Source: an uncultured Coriobacteriales bacterium
GTDB taxonomy: Bacteria; Actinomycetota; Coriobacteriia; Coriobacteriales; Eggerthellaceae
Direction of reading: 5' to 3'
Assembly: GCA_946892075.1 (NCBI GenBank)
Contig: CAMPNZ010000031.1
Span: 1 to 16,906, forward strand
Length of the DNA stretch: 16,906 nt
The position numbers were made by a program, and so were the translations under genes. Shown piece after piece: positions 14,672-16,906 of this stretch. How positions within the stretch are numbered: the first letter of the stretch is position 1; each line of letters starts with the position of its first letter. Under the pieces are notes generated by a model, which was not told the origin of the DNA, made no database searches, and saw nothing but the letters and a program-made list of their open reading frames with translations.

Positions 14672-15544
14672 ATGACACGGACAAACACAACAACAAACGC
14701 AAGCGGGAACGCGGGTGAGCGGTGCAGAAACGGACGCGCGTGTGTGTGCGTGAACGGAAACGCGAATGCGAACGGGGCCACATACACGCGCGGGAACAGG
14801 CCGAATGGAGCCGCGAACACGAACGCAAGCGGGAACGTGCCCAGCGACGCGAAACAAGCTGCAACACGTTCCGCAACACGTTCCGCAACACGCAAAACGC
14901 GCGGCGGAGCGCAACCAGAAACCTACACCATCGCCATCACCGGCAATAAACTGACGCGCAACTGGTGGGGTATGGCGTGGCAAAACAAAATTTTAAGCTA
15001 CTCCGATTACGCCAACCGGCTGCCTCGCGCGCGCACCTATGTGCGAACGGGCAAAGTGCAAGCAATTACCGTTATGCCAAATTACGTAACGGCACAAGTG
15101 CACGGCTCGCGCGCGGACGACTACACCGTTACCATTACCATAGATCCGCTTAGCAAGAAGGCAAAAGACCAGCTTACTGCCTTATTTAAGGAACACATCA
15201 GCTCGATGCACGAACTGCTTACCGGCGCGTTCCCGAAAAGTTTTGCCGACGAACTGCTGGGCGGAACGCATCCGCTGTTCCCTACTCCCAACCAGCTGCA
15301 CTTGCAATGTACCTGCCCCGATTGGGCGTGTGTGTGCAAACACATAGGCGCGGTGCTGTACGGCATTGGGATTGCCTTCGACAGCGATCCAAGTTTGTTT
15401 TTCAAGCTGCGAAACCTAAAACTGGACAAGCTGGTACAGTCGTCCATCGATGAGCACCTTGATTCGTATCTGGAAAAAGCGGCGCTCAAAAGCGCGCGGC
15501 ATATTGACGAAAGCGCCATCACCAGCATATTTGGCGAACTGTAA
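14672..15544 (+). CDS. SWIM zinc-finger protein, partner of the SNF2 protein
   Basis: This 290-residue protein has a SWIM zinc finger: C213-T-C215-P-D-W-A-C-V-C222-K-H224 (pattern CxC...CxH; C220 is a spare cysteine). The region before it (about 85-205: WWGMAWQNKILSYSDYANRL, then a VTITIDPLS segment) and after it (HIGAVLYGIG, SLFFKLRNLKLDKL) matches the standard bacterial SWIM protein. SWIM proteins are classically encoded next to SNF2 ATPases, as here, and are thought to guide them to DNA or protein partners. The first ~80 residues (NASGNAGE, NGNANANG, SATRSATRSATR) are low-complexity and unlike the family, whose members begin near the WWG motif. ATG 14672 follows AAAGGA and lies five bases after the helicase stop, so the two are co-translated. 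A start inside the low-complexity part cannot be excluded. Confidence 0.9.
   Translation: MTRTNTTTNASGNAGERCRNGRACVCVNGNANANGATYTRGNRPNGAANTNASGNVPSDAKQAATRSATRSATRKTRGGAQPETYTIAITGNKLTRNWWGMAWQNKILSYSDYANRLPRARTYVRTGKVQAITVMPNYVTAQVHGSRADDYTVTITIDPLSKKAKDQLTALFKEHISSMHELLTGAFPKSFADELLGGTHPLFPTPNQLHLQCTCPDWACVCKHIGAVLYGIGIAFDSDPSLFFKLRNLKLDKLVQSSIDEHLDSYLEKAALKSARHIDESAITSIFGEL
14861..14896. repeat. 12-bp in-frame repeat in the SWIM gene N-terminus
   Basis: GCAACACGTTCC occurs at 14861 and 14873, and a third copy with a changed end starts at 14885. It encodes ATRSATRSATRK. The preceding ~160 bases (14700-14860) are a degenerate GGGAACG/GCGAACG mixture. Confidence 0.8.
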
Positions 15545-15646
15545 GGGCGAACCGCTCGAGCGAACGGTACGGGCAAACGGTACGAGCGCACGGCTTCGAC
15601 CAACCGCACGAGCGAGGCGCACGGGCAAGCCTAAGCAAGCACACAC

Positions 15647-15766
15647 GCTCCCGTTCCTGCGTTCGTTGCCGCGTTCATTCCTGCGGGCGTTTCCGCGTTC
15701 GTTCCCGCTCCCGTTTCCGCACCCGTTTCCGCGTTCGTTGCCGCGTTCGTTGCCGCTCCCGTTCCC
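15647..15766. repeat. 12-bp tandem repeat x10, intergenic
   Basis: There are ten contiguous units of exactly 12 bases with consensus GCGTTCGTTNCC on the plus strand (GGNAACGAACGC on the minus strand) and no length change. It lies in the gap between the SWIM and TetR genes; 15545-15646 before it is another CGAACGG/ACGGGCA-rich low-complexity stretch without a gene. Read on the minus strand it encodes GNERGNER-like peptide, the same flavour as the insertions in the SNF2 and SWIM proteins. Confidence 0.92.
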
Positions 15767-15780
15767 ACACAAAAAAGTTC

Positions 15781-15831
15781 TTGAAAGTAAGTGTAAGCTA
15801 ATTTATACTGCTTATATCGACGCAACCGTCG
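15781..15831 (+). promoter_or_regulatory. Promoter and candidate operators of the tetR-ABC operon
   Basis: TTGAAA (15781-15786), a 17-base spacer and TATACT (15804-15809) form a near-consensus promoter. TAAGC (15794-15798) and GCTTA (15810-15814) are inverted around the -10 box. CGACG-CAAC-CGTCG (15818-15831) forms another inverted repeat at about +3. Either could bind the TetR protein encoded next. The promoter is well supported; the operator role is inferred. Confidence 0.65.
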
Positions 15832-15885
15832 GTAGAAGCATCCACACACGTCACACCACACGTTCCACCAGCAAGGGAGTAGCCC

Positions 15886-16683
15886 ATGGTTCGCAATAAA
15901 CGCCTCAGCTTCGACGAGCGCAAACAGCAAATCAAGCGTGTAGCAGCACGTATTTTTGTGGAAAAGGGCTTCGACAACACGACGATGGAAGATCTGGTTA
16001 AAGAAACGGGCCTTTCAAAAGGTGGTTTGTATCACTATTACAAAAATACAACCAGCGTGCTGTACGACATCATGCTGGACGGCATCATCTATCGCAATAC
16101 CATTATTACTCAATCGCTTGCAAGCGGTAAAACATGGACTGTGGAATTTTTTGCTGATGAAATGGCAAAAAAGGCTGTTGATACAAATACACTTATGCCT
16201 GTCTACGTTGAATTGCTGCTGGCTAAAAAAAGAAACTCCCAGCTTGACGAAGTATATAAGCAACTTGAGCGCACAACATTGGAAATGTTTAAGACCCAAA
16301 ATATCGAAGCAGAAACGCTCAATATCGCTCCAAATCGAGTTGCGTTTATGGCATTTTTTGTAAATGCAATTATTCTTTCTGCAAACGTATTGAAAGCACA
16401 CGAGCTTGTACAAGACAATCAAAACCTTATAAAAGACATCATTTTACGTATTCTGGAGCAAGGCAACTTGGAAAACAGCACGTCACAAGGAGAACGTGCG
16501 GATGCACAGCAACCGAGCGAGCCGCGCGCGGACGAAAGCAAGCCGCGCGAGCAGCAACCGCGCCAACAGCAACCGCGCCAACACGAGCAACATGCAAGCA
16601 AGCCCCAACCGCACCCGCCGCAACCGCACCAGCGCAAGCAGCACCACGCAACACCTTCCCCATCAACAAAGGAACGCTTATGA
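15886..16683 (+). CDS. TetR/AcrR-family transcriptional regulator with long low-complexity tail
   Basis: This is a repressor-type DNA-binding protein with an N-terminal TetR helix-turn-helix (about 10-57: IKRVAARIFVEKGFDNTTME, then LVKETGLSKGGLYHYYKN). An all-helical ligand/dimer domain runs to about residue 196. The last ~70 residues are Gln/Pro/Arg/His-rich (QQPRQQQPRQ, KPQPHPPQPHQRKQHH), which TetR proteins of the usual ~190-200 residues lack. They come partly from a 15-bp repeat. AGGGAG ends six bases before the ATG at 15886. The stop overlaps the next start as ATGA, so it is coupled to the ABC exporter gene and probably controls it from the promoter at 15781-15809. Confidence 0.9.
   Translation: MVRNKRLSFDERKQQIKRVAARIFVEKGFDNTTMEDLVKETGLSKGGLYHYYKNTTSVLYDIMLDGIIYRNTIITQSLASGKTWTVEFFADEMAKKAVDTNTLMPVYVELLLAKKRNSQLDEVYKQLERTTLEMFKTQNIEAETLNIAPNRVAFMAFFVNAIILSANVLKAHELVQDNQNLIKDIILRILEQGNLENSTSQGERADAQQPSEPRADESKPREQQPRQQQPRQHEQHASKPQPHPPQPHQRKQHHATPSPSTKERL
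16552..16581. repeat. 15-bp in-frame repeat in the tetR 3' end
   Basis: CAGCAACCGCGCCAA is present twice in tandem (16552-16566, 16567-16581) and encodes QQPRQ twice. It lies in the non-conserved tail of the regulator. Confidence 0.85.
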
Positions 16684-16906
16684 ACACCTACCGAAAACTG
16701 TTCGCCTACATTCCCCAGCTTAAAGGCTTAGCCATACTGGCAGTTATTATATCGGGCGTATCGTCCATCCTTATTATGGGCGGATACTATACCATCTATC
16801 GTTTTTTGCACGCGCTTATCGTTGACAGCAACCTGCAGCGCGCGCAAAGTTTTGCGTTCGTGATTGTGCTGTTGTTGCTGGCAGGAAGCATATTTCTAGG
16901 AATTTC
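16680..16906 (+). CDS. ABC exporter, N-terminal membrane part (cut by window end)
   Basis: The first 75 codons of a gene starting at ATG 16680 and running off the window are visible. They begin MNTYRKLFAYIPQLKGLAIL and hold two hydrophobic spans (LAILAVIISGVSSILIMGGYY and FAFVIVLLLLAGSIFLGIS) split by a short loop, as in the first two helices of type I ABC exporters with fused permease and ATPase. AAAGGA stands six bases upstream, and the start overlaps the tetR stop (ATGA). A TetR gene directly before an ABC exporter pair is a common arrangement. The ATPase domain and substrate cannot be seen. Confidence 0.75.
   Translation, partial: MNTYRKLFAYIPQLKGLAILAVIISGVSSILIMGGYYTIYRFLHALIVDSNLQRAQSFAFVIVLLLLAGSIFLGI

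Noticed and set aside
15416..15772. Minus-strand frame encoding GNER repeats
   Set aside because: No ribosome binding site or conserved part. It runs through the 12-bp array and into the SWIM gene, so it is reported as repeat only.

Overview
The window looks like a contig end from a Gram-positive bacterium. Its first 38 bases match the 3' part of an Illumina TruSeq adapter, so they are not genomic. The Gram-positive reading rests on an LPHTG sortase-anchored surface protein, a LanFEG-type lantibiotic immunity transporter and strong AGGAGG-like ribosome binding sites. A Coriobacteriia-like actinobacterium is my guess, from the overall gene flavour and the mixed base composition. It is inference only.

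Layout, left to right. (1) 1-638: adapter, then a gene-poor, repeat-rich stretch. (2) 639-1454: an AlkD-like DNA glycosylase with a non-homologous low-complexity tail. (3) 1530-2420: an AbiE toxin-antitoxin pair with an intact antitoxin and a toxin cut to about a third of its normal length. (4) 2529-7235: a cell-envelope antimicrobial-peptide response module. lanF-lanE-lanG lie on the minus strand, and an OmpR-type response regulator and sensor kinase diverge from them on the plus strand. Direct repeats typical of an OmpR-family operator lie between the two arms. No lantibiotic precursor or modification gene is present, so this is probably stand-alone immunity. (5) 7420-8364, minus strand: an S11 D,D-carboxypeptidase with its own good promoter. 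(6) 8365-9194: an 800-base intergenic region holding a possible 44-residue ORF, a 23-bp tandem repeat that folds into three CGAA-capped hairpins, and a long leader. (7) 9195-11621: a large LPHTG surface protein with a SHIRT-like domain. (8) 11622-11981: a 39-bp palindromic tandem repeat abutting a 50-codon remnant that resembles the end of a DUF4143-type AAA ATPase. (9) 11982-15544: an SNF2 helicase and SWIM zinc-finger protein operon whose best-placed start codon is ATA. (10) 15886 to the end: a TetR regulator overlapping (ATGA) the start of an ABC exporter that runs off the window.

The unifying oddity is repeats. Nearly every gap contains a different short tandem array (units of 10, 12, 18, 19, 23, 31, 39 and 46 bp). 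At least four proteins carry low-complexity tails or insertions, three of them built from repeats whose unit length is a multiple of three (9, 12 or 15 bp). Many of these use GGGAACG/GN-coding sequence that also occurs as a non-coding 12-bp x 10 array. This suggests an active process of repeat birth that is tolerated in coding regions when it keeps frame.
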